Shown: piece after piece, positions 35,597 through 44,132 of the stretch | Numbering within the stretch: position 1 is the stretch's first letter | How the letters are laid out: every line of letters begins with the position of its first letter | Assembly: GCA_963700045.1 (NCBI GenBank) | Contig: CAVOWK010000025.1 | Span: 1 to 64,000, forward strand | Source of the DNA: RPQJ01 sp963700045 | GTDB taxonomy: Bacteria; Pseudomonadota; Gammaproteobacteria; Steroidobacterales; Steroidobacteraceae | Length of the DNA stretch: 64,000 bases | Direction of reading: 5' to 3' | Notes under the pieces: generated by a model | What the model was told of the DNA's origin: nothing | The model's database searches: none | Seen by the model: only the letters and a program-made list of their open reading frames with translations | Made by a program: the position numbers and the translations under genes

Positions 35597-36031
35597 CTAG
35601 CGCAGCGTTGCCGTCAGCGTGATCTCCGGAACGCTTGCCAACGCCTTCGATAGCGGACACTCGCGCTTGGCAGCATTCGCGATCTCCTGGAATTTCGCCG
35701 TGCTGATGCCGGGCACCGTGGCCTGCATGGTCAGCGCGATCCGGTCGATGACGAAAGCATCGCCCTGCCTGGCGAGGCGTACGGCAGCCTGCGTGTCGAC
35801 ATCCAGGGTTGCCAGTCCAGCCCGATCGCAGGCGAACGAGAACGCCATGGTGAAACACGCGGCGTGCGCCGCGCCCAGGATTTCCTCGGGGTTGGTGCCG
35901 CGACGGTCGTCCTCGAAACGGCTCGCGAAGCCGTACGGATAGTCCTTCAGCGCGCCGGTCTCGGTGCTGATCCTGCCCTGCCCTTTCTTGCCCTGGCCTT
36001 CCCAGTGCACGCTGGCTATCTTTTCATTCAT
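35597..36031 (-). CDS. OsmC family peroxiredoxin
   Basis: 144 residues. The two reactive cysteines of OsmC/Ohr proteins are visible in AAHAACFTMAFSFACDRAGL and AAKRECPLSKAL. The start (MNEKIASVHWEGQGKKGQGR) matches the OsmC branch. It reduces organic hydroperoxides in the cytoplasm. The ATG at 36031 has CAGGAG upstream; the longer upstream frame is discarded. Divergent from the flavoprotein gene. Confidence 0.92.
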   Translation of the reverse strand: MNEKIASVHWEGQGKKGQGRISTETGALKDYPYGFASRFEDDRRGTNPEEILGAAHAACFTMAFSFACDRAGLATLDVDTQAAVRLARQGDAFVIDRIALTMQATVPGISTAKFQEIANAAKRECPLSKALASVPEITLTATLR

Positions 36032-36319
36032 CGAGTGCTCCTGGCGAACCGGCAACGTGAATGCCCAGATAATGCGATCACGCGGGCGCAGTCCGTGCGC
36101 CGAGTCAGCAACCCGCTCCAGTGTCCGTGTGTGGAGCCGCGGTGCATGGTGGAAAACGGCGGGTTCTGCGTCTGTACGCCAACGCACGCAGCTTGCAGGC
36201 GACTGGGCCGAGAATGTTCGCTGACTCCGGCCGAAAGCCATTGCAGGATTGGCCGCGCGATGCCGCATTGAAAGACGTCCGGAGCAACGACGACGAAGCT
36301 ACAGCGCGGGGAGATGTAA

Positions 36320-37675
36320 ATGGCACGACGACTGGTAATCATCGGCGGTGATGCCGCAGGCATGTCCGCGGCGTCGCAGGCGCGACGGATGATGTCCCTC
36401 GGCGCGCTCGAGATCGTGGCTTTCGAGCGATCCTCCCGCACATCGTACGCGGCCTGTGGCCTCCCGTACCTGATCGGTGGGTTGGTGAAGACGCCGGATC
36501 ACCTCGTCGCCAGGACCCCGGAGCAGCACCGGGCCAGGGACATCGACGTTCGAATCCACCACGAGGCCATTGCCATCGACTGCGCGGCTCGGACCGTGAC
36601 CGTACGCAACCGCGACACGGGGCGCGAAGCGATCGAGCACTACGACGAACTCCTGATCAGTACGGGCGCGTCGGGCATCACTCCTCCGTGGCCAGGGATC
36701 GACGCGGAGGGTGTGCTGCAGCTCCGTACCCTCGATGACGCGGTGGAGGTCGGTCGCAGCATCGTCGCCGGTGCCCGGCGCGCCGTGGTGGTCGGCGGCG
36801 GCTACATCGGACTCGAAGTCGCCGAGGGTCTGCTCGCACGTGGCCTCGACGTGACGGTGGTCGAGCGACTCGACACTCCAATGGCTGCCGTGCTCGATGC
36901 CGACATGGCTGGCGGAGTGGCGGACGCGATGCGGGCTGCGGGAATCAACCTGCGACTCAGGACCGCGGTCACCGGCTTCACTACTGCCGCGGGACGTGTC
37001 ACCGCCGTGGAAACCGCGGCGGGTCCTCTGGCGGCAGACCTCGTAGTCATCGGACTGGGCGTGCGTCCAAACTCGGAGCTCGCACGGACCGCGGACATTG
37101 GCGTGGGCAAGACCGGTGGCATCATCGTTGACAACCGCCTGCACACTGGCACGCCGCATGTCTGGGCTGCTGGTGACTGCGTCGAGTCCCGTCATCGCAT
37201 CACCGGCTGGCCCGTCGTCATTGCCCTGGGCACTCACGCCAACAAGCAAGGTCGCATCGCTGGCACCAATATTGCCGGAGGTCAGGCTGCCTTTGGCGGC
37301 GTGCTCGGCACAGCGATCACGCGGTTTCAGGGTGTGGAGATTGCCCGCACGGGCCTCGGCGCCCAGGAGGCCAGGGCCGCCGGCTTCGACGCAGTCGGCG
37401 TGATCACGGAGACATCGAACAAGGCACAGTACTTCCCGGGTGCACAGCCAATGAAAATCAAGATTCTGGCCGAACGTGGGACTGGCCGGTTGCTCGGCGC
37501 ACAAATCGTCGGTGGGGAAGGCGCCGGCAAGCGCATCGACGTCCTGGCGACGGCACTGTGGAACAACATGACCGTTGCGGAAATTGGCGGCATGGACCTC
37601 TCTTATGCGCCGCCGTTCTCGCCAGTCTGGGACCCCGTGTTGCTGGCCGCGGGCAAGGCTGCAGCCCGGATCTGA
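36320..37675 (+). CDS. FAD-dependent CoA-disulfide reductase-like oxidoreductase
   Basis: 451 residues of the pyridine nucleotide-disulfide oxidoreductase family. FAD-binding LVIIGGDAAGMSAASQARR, a single redox cysteine (Cys46) in SYAACGLPY, an NAD(P)H fold VVVGGGYIGLEVAEGL, and the C-terminal YAPPFSPVWDPVL typical of CoA-disulfide reductases and NADH oxidases. The likely role is thiol redox balance with NAD(P)H. GGGGAGATG lies upstream of the start. It fits with the adjacent OsmC gene as an oxidative stress pair, though they are on opposite strands. Confidence 0.9.
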   Translation: MARRLVIIGGDAAGMSAASQARRMMSLGALEIVAFERSSRTSYAACGLPYLIGGLVKTPDHLVARTPEQHRARDIDVRIHHEAIAIDCAARTVTVRNRDTGREAIEHYDELLISTGASGITPPWPGIDAEGVLQLRTLDDAVEVGRSIVAGARRAVVVGGGYIGLEVAEGLLARGLDVTVVERLDTPMAAVLDADMAGGVADAMRAAGINLRLRTAVTGFTTAAGRVTAVETAAGPLAADLVVIGLGVRPNSELARTADIGVGKTGGIIVDNRLHTGTPHVWAAGDCVESRHRITGWPVVIALGTHANKQGRIAGTNIAGGQAAFGGVLGTAITRFQGVEIARTGLGAQEARAAGFDAVGVITETSNKAQYFPGAQPMKIKILAERGTGRLLGAQIVGGEGAGKRIDVLATALWNNMTVAEIGGMDLSYAPPFSPVWDPVLLAAGKAAARI

Positions 37676-37763
37676 GTCCGGGCGGCTGCTCGGCCTTCAC
37701 CGCAGATTCCGCAGGCAATTCGCCGACACGCCGATCGGTCTGCTCGGTATGATCGCCGCGCCA

Positions 37764-38624
37764 ATGAAAACCCCCGCCGAACTGCAGCCCCTGATCGACG
37801 ACGGCGTGATCGACGAAGTCCTTCGCTCGCTGAAAAGCGGCAAGGAAGCGACGGTCTACCTGGTGCGTTCGGGGGCGCGGACGCACTGCGCCAAGGTCTA
37901 CCGCAACATGGCGCAGCGCAGTTTCCAGAAGCGCGCCCAGTACCAGGAAGGACGCAAGGTGCGAGGCAGCCGCCAGGCCCGCGCGATGAGCAAGAGCACG
38001 TCGTTCGGCCGTGCGGAGCAGGAGGCTGCCTGGAAGAACGCCGAGGTGGACGCGTTGTACCAGCTGATTGCCGTTGACGTGCGCGTGCCACGGCCCTACG
38101 GCTATTTCGATGGCGTACTGCTCATGGAACTGGTCGCGGACGCGGACGGGAATCCGGCGCCACGCCTCGGTGAGGTGGAGCTTTCAGCCGAGACTGCCCG
38201 CGAGTACCACCGGTTTCTGATCCGGCAGGTCGTGCGGATGCTGTGCGTCGGGCTCATCCACGGCGACCTGTCCGAATTCAACGTGCTGGTCGCGCCCGAC
38301 GGCCCCGTGATCATCGACCTGCCGCAGGTCGTCAATGCGGCGGGCAACAACGCTGCGCTGGCGATGCTCGAGCGCGACGTCAACAACCTGCGGTCCACGC
38401 TGGGTCGCTTTGCGCCCGAACTGCTCGGCACCGATTTCGCCAGGGAAATGTGGGATCTGTACGAGCAGGGCGAACTGCGGCCAGAGACCGAACTTACCGG
38501 TGTCTTCGCGGCCGATGAAACCGTCGTCGATCCGGACGACGTCATGCTCGTCATCGACGATGCTCGCGAAGAAGAAATCCAGCGTCGCCTGCGCCTGGTC
38601 AGCCAGCCGCTCGCGGGGTTCTAG
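37764..38624 (+). CDS. RIO1-like serine/threonine kinase (PA4780 type)
   Basis: About 286 residues of the bacterial RIO kinase group. The ATP loop is LKSGKEATVYLVRSG, the catalytic loop HGDLSEFNVLV and the metal-binding motif IIDLPQVVN. MKTPAELQPLIDDGVIDEVL matches the usual N-terminus, so I start at the ATG at 37764; an ATG at 37749 is also possible. Neither has a clear ribosome-binding site. Targets of bacterial RIO kinases are not known. Its 3' end overlaps the convergent neighbour by 4 bp. Confidence 0.88.
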   Translation: MKTPAELQPLIDDGVIDEVLRSLKSGKEATVYLVRSGARTHCAKVYRNMAQRSFQKRAQYQEGRKVRGSRQARAMSKSTSFGRAEQEAAWKNAEVDALYQLIAVDVRVPRPYGYFDGVLLMELVADADGNPAPRLGEVELSAETAREYHRFLIRQVVRMLCVGLIHGDLSEFNVLVAPDGPVIIDLPQVVNAAGNNAALAMLERDVNNLRSTLGRFAPELLGTDFAREMWDLYEQGELRPETELTGVFAADETVVDPDDVMLVIDDAREEEIQRRLRLVSQPLAGF

Positions 38625-39031
38625 CGGCGAGCCGCCCTCTTCTTCTTCCATGACGGCTGCACGGCAAGCCGGACTTTGCCCACCTTCCGACCGTCGATCG
38701 AACTCAGCACCAGTCGCCCGCGGTCATCGACTTGGCACGGCACCACGAAAACGCCCGGGCGCAGCAGGGCCTGGATGGCCTTGGCCGACGCGCGACGCTT
38801 GAAGAGCGTGGCCGTCGTCGGGTCGTCGAAGGACCACGAATCGTCCTGGACCATGTAGTACAGCGAGATCCCGGGCAGCGTCGCACTGACCAGCAGGTAG
38901 CGGGTCCGGTCCTCCATGTCCTTGACGTGCCGCGCCAGCGCACGTCGTTGCGCCGGGGTCAACGGCGGCTCTTCGTCGTTGCCCGCAACTTGCGACAGCG
39001 GGGCTTGCTTGCGTTTCCTGACCGTGGCCAT
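38621..39031 (-). CDS. Conserved small protein, unknown function
   Basis: 136 residues, cytoplasmic, with basic ends (MATVRKRKQ and SWKKKRAARR). The middle (RYLLVSATLPGISLYYMVQD; DSWSFDDPTTATLFKRRASA) looks folded and beta-rich. I do not recognise the family. It converges with the RIO kinase gene with a 4-bp overlap. Confidence 0.7.
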   Translation of the reverse strand: MATVRKRKQAPLSQVAGNDEEPPLTPAQRRALARHVKDMEDRTRYLLVSATLPGISLYYMVQDDSWSFDDPTTATLFKRRASAKAIQALLRPGVFVVPCQVDDRGRLVLSSIDGRKVGKVRLAVQPSWKKKRAARR

Positions 39032-39113
39032 GGCGCATTCCCACTTCTGGAGCTGGAGGATGGGTAGACTCCGCCATCCTAGCAGGCCGCGCCTTCATCC
39101 CATCGTCGGTTGC

Positions 39114-40806
39114 TCAGAATCGGGATGCCACAAGCTGTACGTCCGCGTGTTGCCAGGCGGCCTGCAACTGCTTCTCGGTGGCTACGGCCTCGTCGGTCCG
39201 CTGTTGCTTGCGCAATGCGAGCGCAAGCCCCTTCAGTGACCAGCCGTTCTGCGGATTGCGCTGCAGCTCGTCACGGTAGACTTTCTCGGCATCGGCGGCT
39301 CGGCCCGCGTCGAGCAACGCTGCGCCGAGCGACTGCCGGACCGGTGAATGCCAGCCGGGCGGCTCGTCGTAGGGAATGCGGTCCTCGATCGTGACCGCCT
39401 CGGTCAGCGCTGCGATGGCCGTAGCCTGGTCACCCCGTGCGAGCGCCAGTTCTGCATGGACGGTGCGCTCTGCGATGTGTGCTGCATGCGCCAGCGGATA
39501 ACGATCCCAGACCATCAGGGTCGGCATGATCGGATCGGCGGCCAGCTTCGATAGTGCGGCGTAATGGGTATTGGCGTCCTCCATCCGATCCTGCCGGATC
39601 GGCCGCCATCGCCTGTGCGTAGTTCCAGATCGCCGTGACGTAAGGCAGGTCCGGCGCCGGATTCGGTGCCGCCCGGATCTCGTCCCAACGCCCGAAGCGG
39701 ACGTTGTCGAACCAGGGCGTCATCCAGTAGTGCTGCAGTCCCGCGAAACCCGGTTGTCGCATCAGGTCCGGCAGGTTGACGCGTTGCGCAGTCGCGCGTG
39801 CAGCGTCCTGCGCGACCTTGCTCGCTCCTTCCATGCTGGCGGCGAACCACAGGAAGTGCGGATTGTGTGGCACATAGCCAAGTGGATACACGCCCTTCGC
39901 GTTCGGTCCACAGGTGGCCAGGTAAGCGTTGTCGGCCGCGATGGCTGTCTGGTTCGCCACGACCGCGTCGTGCCAGCGTCCCACGCGTGCATAGATGTGC
40001 GCGGGCATGTGCACGAGATGCCCCGAACCCGGAATCAGCGTGCGCAGTCGATCGGCTGCCACGACACCTCGATGCGGATCGGCCGAAGCCTCGACGGCAT
40101 GCACGTAGAGATGCAGCGCACCCGCGTGATTCGGGTTCTTCTGCATGACCGATTCCAGCAGCGACACGACTTCCGCCGTGTTGCCCTTCGGCACCAGCTT
40201 CTCGTCGTAGTAATCCCAGGGTTGCAGGTCCATGAGGGCTTCGGCATGGAAGACCGTGGCATCCAGGTCGTCAGGACGTTGTGCGACAAGTGCACCGGTT
40301 GCCTTGGCGTAAGCTTCGTCCAGCGCGCGCCGGTCCTCTGGAGGATTCTCGGCATACCGCGATTCGAGCGCGTGGATGAAGGCGCGTTCCCGCTCTGTGG
40401 CCGTGGGGGCGAGCGCAACGGCTCGCTGCAGGCTCTGCCATGCCTTTGGATTGTCGGCCGGGTCCATCTGCGCGTTGACGTGCGGCCCCAGCACCAGCGC
40501 CGCGCCCCACCAGCACATCGCGCAGTCGGGATCGAGTTGCGCCGCCTTCAGAAACGAACGTTCGGCGGCGTCGTGGTTGAAGCCGAAGGTCAGCATCAGC
40601 CCCTGGTTGAACCAGCGCTGCACTTCGGGGTTGCGTGTCGTGATCTTGAAGTCGTAGTTGCCCAGTCCGGGCAACAGCGCCGCGCCGACGGGTGCCTCGA
40701 GCGGTGCGGGCGGTGACGCCGCGCTGACCCGCGCGCTGTGCGCACCCACCCAGGCTCCGGCGATCACCGCCGACAGGATTCCGGCCACCACCAGCATGCG
40801 GTTCAT
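39114..40806 (-). CDS. Secreted tetratricopeptide-repeat protein, frameshifted
   Basis: Signal peptide (MNRMLVVAGILSAVIAGAWV) followed by repeated TPR-like helices: WFNQGLMLTFGFNHDAAERS, AAQLDPDCAMCWWGAALVLG, ALHLYVHAVEASADPHRGV and, at the end, AEKVYRDELQRNPQNGWSLK. The frame changes near 39600: AMAADPAG belongs to the first frame and DRMEDANTHYAAL to the next. Removing one base gives 564 codons. This is a known group of periplasmic TPR proteins without assigned function. It stands alone on the minus strand. Confidence 0.8.
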
Positions 40807-40925
40807 GGCTTTCCCCCTCCAGCGGCCGTCCCTGCCGTACGCGACATGCGCGCGATCGACGGTGCGCCTTGGTGCGGTGTACTCCCTTGTCGAGACTCTG
40901 TCCAGATGCCGGCTGGGCGGGCTTC

Positions 40926-41432
40926 TCAGAAGGCGTCCGTACCGGAGAGTTCCTTTTCGATCCGGTCGGCGCTGTACATCACGACTTCGATCACCTCTCG
41001 CAGCGCCGCGGCGTTCGCGTTCGCATCGACCTGTGCCGAGAAGACGACGAGGTATTCATCCTTGCCCTGGTTGACCTGCCAGGCGCCCAGGACCATGCGG
41101 ACGTTCTCCTGCAACAGGTGGACCGCGAGGTCAGCCGGAACGGCACCCTTGCCACGCGCGGCCACGGACCAGACGTCTCGTACTTCCAGCGGCGGTAACG
41201 ACGTCGTTCCGGATGCGACCCACACGCGCTGGCTGCGGGTTTCGTCGACCTTGTAATCGAGCCGGTAGTCGCCTTCATCGATCAGGAATCCGAGCTGCGC
41301 ACCCTTGAGCGCGGCCTCGACCCGTGCATCGGGCGGGGTAGCCGCCGCAGGTTCCTGCGCATGTGCCACGCCAACTGCCGTCAGGAGCAACGGCAAGGCT
41401 GCAAGGATGCGCAGCGAGATCGGCCGGCTCAC
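40926..41432 (-). CDS. Exported protein, unknown function
   Basis: 168 residues with a signal peptide (LRILAALPLLLTAVGVAHAQ) and a mature part with alternating strands and helices (LGFLIDEGDYRLDYKVDETR; DEYLVVFSAQVDANANAAAL). A YbjN-like fold is possible but not certain. It starts at a GTG overlapping the RDD gene's stop as GTGA and ends the four-gene minus-strand set that begins with a 25-residue membrane peptide. Confidence 0.75.
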   Translation of the reverse strand: MSRPISLRILAALPLLLTAVGVAHAQEPAAATPPDARVEAALKGAQLGFLIDEGDYRLDYKVDETRSQRVWVASGTTSLPPLEVRDVWSVAARGKGAVPADLAVHLLQENVRMVLGAWQVNQGKDEYLVVFSAQVDANANAAALREVIEVVMYSADRIEKELSGTDAF

Positions 41433-41926
41433 GGCTTGCTCTGCCGCGGAAAATCGACGCGGGCCGGGCCGCGATGCCGCGGCCGCACGACGACGGTGCC
41501 GGCAAGCTTGTCGTGCCAGCCTTGTTTGCGCGGATCGAAGGCGACCCACACGATACCGGCCATCAACGGCAGCATCGAAACGTAGTAGCCGAGGTAACGA
41601 ATGACGAGTTGCCGCGTGCTGGGTTTGCCGCCGGTCTCGGCATCGACGATCCGTGCCGCGATCGCGATCTTGCCGGGGGTGGCCTGGCGGTAGATCCAGA
41701 AGACGATGACCGCGACCGCAGGCAACAGCCAGTTGATCAGGAAATCAGCCGGCCCCTGCAGCAACGCGTCCGAAGTCCAGTAGGTGCGACCGTAGACAAG
41801 GGTCACCAGTGGCGCACAGACGACCAGCAGCAACAATGTGTCGATCATGGCCGCGCCGACGCGGGGCCAGAAACCGACGTACTCCAGTTCACCGGTATCC
41901 GGTGCAGCCTGCGGGTTCGCCGACAT
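41429..41926 (-). CDS. RDD family membrane protein
   Basis: 165 residues with three or more helices. The family pattern is present: WPRVGAAMIDTLLLLVVCAP (Arg-Asp in the first helix), RQATPGKIAIAARIVDAETG and KQGWHDKLAGTVVV. RDD proteins are inner-membrane proteins of mostly unknown or transport role. Start ATG at 41926 shares a base with the stop of the upstream gene (TGATG). Confidence 0.88.
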   Translation of the reverse strand: MSANPQAAPDTGELEYVGFWPRVGAAMIDTLLLLVVCAPLVTLVYGRTYWTSDALLQGPADFLINWLLPAVAVIVFWIYRQATPGKIAIAARIVDAETGGKPSTRQLVIRYLGYYVSMLPLMAGIVWVAFDPRKQGWHDKLAGTVVVRPRHRGPARVDFPRQSKP

Positions 41927-42252
41927 CACGGTCTCGCCTCGCAGTTGACTTCGACGACCACGGCGAACCACTTGCGCCGCGCGTGGAAGACGCTCTGCTC
42001 CGTCCTGCCAGGATCGATGTTGAGGCTGGCCCTGAAAGGCGTCTGCGGCTGCGCGTCGTAACGCAGCCGGCAACGGACTCTCTGGTCCGCGTTGTTGGTC
42101 AGCCGGAGCACCAGCATGCTCGACTTGGAAACGGGTTCGATCTTGACGTCGAGGTCGTTCAGCGTCGGGCGAATCTCGACCGTATAGGTCTGTGCGAATG
42201 CGGCTGGCGTGACCAGGGCGATCAACGCCAGCGCGAGGGCAGCCCCCTTCAG
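41926..42252 (-). CDS. Exported protein with possible CTG start
   Basis: About 108 residues: signal peptide (KGAALALALIALVTPAAFAQ) and a beta-rich mature part (YTVEIRPTLNDLDVKIEPVS, SMLVLRLTNNADQRVRC). Family unknown. No ATG, GTG or TTG lies at a sensible place; the only codon next to the signal peptide is CTG at 42252, overlapping the upstream peptide's stop as CTGA, the same geometry as the ATGA/GTGA overlaps nearby. An ATG at 42333 exists in frame but would add 27 charged residues before the signal. Confidence 0.65.
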   Translation of the reverse strand: MKGAALALALIALVTPAAFAQTYTVEIRPTLNDLDVKIEPVSKSSMLVLRLTNNADQRVRCRLRYDAQPQTPFRASLNIDPGRTEQSVFHARRKWFAVVVEVNCEARP

Positions 42253-42326
42253 GCGGCCAGGTCGGCGATCTGCTGCACCATGTACAACACGAGCGCGCTC
42301 AACATCACGTAACCGACGACTTCCAT
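42249..42326 (-). CDS. 25-residue membrane peptide
   Basis: Very short frame MEVVGYVMLSALVLY followed by MVQQIADLAA: one hydrophobic segment. AAGGAGGA lies 9 bases upstream of the ATG at 42326, the best ribosome-binding site seen in this area. Its stop overlaps the next start as CTGA. It may be a small membrane protein or a leader that couples translation of the next gene. Confidence 0.55.
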   Translation of the reverse strand: MEVVGYVMLSALVLYMVQQIADLAA

Positions 42327-42472
42327 GATCCATTTCCTCCTTGAGGCGCCACACCGGCGCGAATCCAACGGTGATCATGCTAGGTCTCCCGGATGCGTGT
42401 ATCCAGCGAATAGCGACGAGTCGTTCGGCGGTCGCGACGAAGCGAGGCGAAATCCTGAATCGTCGACGATGT

Positions 42473-42745
42473 TCATTCCTGCCCACGCTTGCGACCGGGC
42501 TGCACCGCGACGATCGTCACGCTCGAGTCGAGCGGATCGAACAGGATCCGCGCCTCGCCACGTTCGAGTTGCCGCAGCACCTGCGCAACTTTCTGCTCGT
42601 GCGAAAACGTGCGGTCGCCGTAGTCGGTGCCCTCGCGCAGTATAAAACTGTCGATCACGCCTTGCAGCGCATCAGCGGACAACTCCGCATATGGCACGGT
42701 GACAGGCTCGGGCCGCTCGTGCGGGTCTTCCCATAAGTCGTTCAA
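42473..42745 (-). CDS. YheU family (UPF0270) protein
   Basis: 90 residues. VPYAELSADALQGVIDSFIL and REGTDYGDRTFSHEQKVAQV are the YheU signature; the acidic-basic tail is also typical. Cytoplasmic, function unknown. It lies 22 bp downstream of the GST gene on the same strand. Confidence 0.9.
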   Translation of the reverse strand: MNDLWEDPHERPEPVTVPYAELSADALQGVIDSFILREGTDYGDRTFSHEQKVAQVLRQLERGEARILFDPLDSSVTIVAVQPGRKRGQE

Positions 42746-42767
42746 TGGATCAGGCCCCGGCTGCCGC

Positions 42768-43457
42768 TCAACTCGTCATCAACGTCGGGCCGCCCTTGGC
42801 TTCCGCTCGTTGATAGGCCGGTCTTGCGCGCATGCGCCTGTGGTACGCATCGATGTGCGGGTACTTGCCGCCGGCACCCGAGCGTGCCAGCAGGGCTTCG
42901 ATCCCGAAGCTCATCTGGAAGTCCGCCATGCTGATGTCGTTGCCCGCGAACCACGTGTTCTTCGCCAGGTGAGTCTCGATGAAGTCCAGCGAGTTCTGCA
43001 GGTTGGGATCGATCAGCGTCGCCTGCACCTTCTCGCACAGGCTGCGCGCGATCGGCTTGACGAAAAACGGCATCGGCCGCTGGGGAATGGCGCTGAACAC
43101 CAGCTTCATCACCAGCCAGTTCATGAGTGAACCTTCGGCGTAATGCATCCAGTACCTGGCCTGCCAGTACGCGGGAGTTCCTGCAGCGGGCGCCAGGTGT
43201 GCAAGTTCACCCGTGCCGAGATGCCCGAACTTCTCGACGATGTACTCGATGATGACGGCGGATTCTGCGATCACGACGCCGTCGTCGGTGACCACCGGGG
43301 ACTTGCCGAGCGGGTGAATCGCCTTGAGTTCGGGCGGTGCGAGCCGCGTGACCTTGTCGCGCCGGTACACCTTGAGTTCGTACGGAACGCCGAGTTCCTC
43401 GAGCAACCAGAGGATGCGCTGCGAGCGCGAAGTCTCGAGGTGGTGAACGGTCAGCAT
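42768..43457 (-). CDS. Glutathione S-transferase family protein
   Basis: 229 residues. A thioredoxin-like N-terminal domain (HHLETSRSQRILWLLEELGV; NP-like KAIHPLGKSPVVTDDGVVIAE with the conserved cis-Pro and ESAVI) and an all-helical C-terminal domain with AGNDISMADFQMSF. Glutathione-dependent conjugation or reduction in the cytoplasm is expected; a substrate cannot be named. Start ATG at 43457, 15 bp after the superoxide dismutase gene. Confidence 0.9.
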   Translation of the reverse strand: MLTVHHLETSRSQRILWLLEELGVPYELKVYRRDKVTRLAPPELKAIHPLGKSPVVTDDGVVIAESAVIIEYIVEKFGHLGTGELAHLAPAAGTPAYWQARYWMHYAEGSLMNWLVMKLVFSAIPQRPMPFFVKPIARSLCEKVQATLIDPNLQNSLDFIETHLAKNTWFAGNDISMADFQMSFGIEALLARSGAGGKYPHIDAYHRRMRARPAYQRAEAKGGPTLMTS

Positions 43458-43471
43458 CGGCCCTGCCCCGC

Positions 43472-44050
43472 TCACTTGACCAGCCTGATGACGCCGCACG
43501 CTTCGCGCGCGCCGCCTGCACATCCCTTCCTGAGGTCGGATTCCTCGTCGCAATACGTGTCGGCCTGCGTGTGCACGACGATCGCGCTGCCGTCCGCGTC
43601 GAAAACGCTCAAGCGACCCGGCGCCAGCGTGACGCGGTTGGTCGTGTGTCGCAGCAGGCCGACGCCATTCCTGACGTCGAGATTGATCAGGTCGCCCATG
43701 TGAAACGGGTGATTGATGTCGGTGGCCGGGACCGTGTCCGTCGCCGAATCTGGTCGTGACTGTCCCGCGGGACCCGGATCGTGGTGCCCACCGGCCGCGG
43801 AGCATGGCTCACAAGCTCCGACTTCGTGGATGTGCACCGCGTGCTTGCCATCGGGCAGGCCTTTCACCTTGAGTTCCACCGTCACTTCCTTCACGCCCTC
43901 GGGCGTCACCTGTTCCTTGAGCCGGGCCGTGCCAGTGATTACGGCGTTGGTGCAGCCCTTGAGGTCGGCGACGGCGGCAAGCCCGTCAGCCGCAGCGATG
44001 ACTGGCAGAATGATGAGGCTCGCGAGGATCAATTTGCTGGCTCTATGCAC
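43472..44050 (-). CDS. sodC: Cu/Zn superoxide dismutase, exported
   Basis: 192 residues with a signal peptide (about 1-26). Copper/zinc ligands appear in AVHIHEVGAC, GGHHDPG, NHPFHMGDL and IVVHTQADTY, and the C-terminal ACGVI is conserved. It converts superoxide to peroxide and oxygen in the periplasm. The His-rich insert between GGHHDPG and the zinc loop is normal in size. GST lies 14 bp downstream. Confidence 0.92.
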   Translation of the reverse strand: MHRASKLILASLIILPVIAAADGLAAVADLKGCTNAVITGTARLKEQVTPEGVKEVTVELKVKGLPDGKHAVHIHEVGACEPCSAAGGHHDPGPAGQSRPDSATDTVPATDINHPFHMGDLINLDVRNGVGLLRHTTNRVTLAPGRLSVFDADGSAIVVHTQADTYCDEESDLRKGCAGGAREACGVIRLVK

Positions 44051-44132
44051 TACAGGCTCCTTGTTGCCGATGCTGCGTCGTTCAGGGAAGGACCGCCACG
44101 ACCTGCGGTGCGGTCATCACGGTGAGAGTCGC

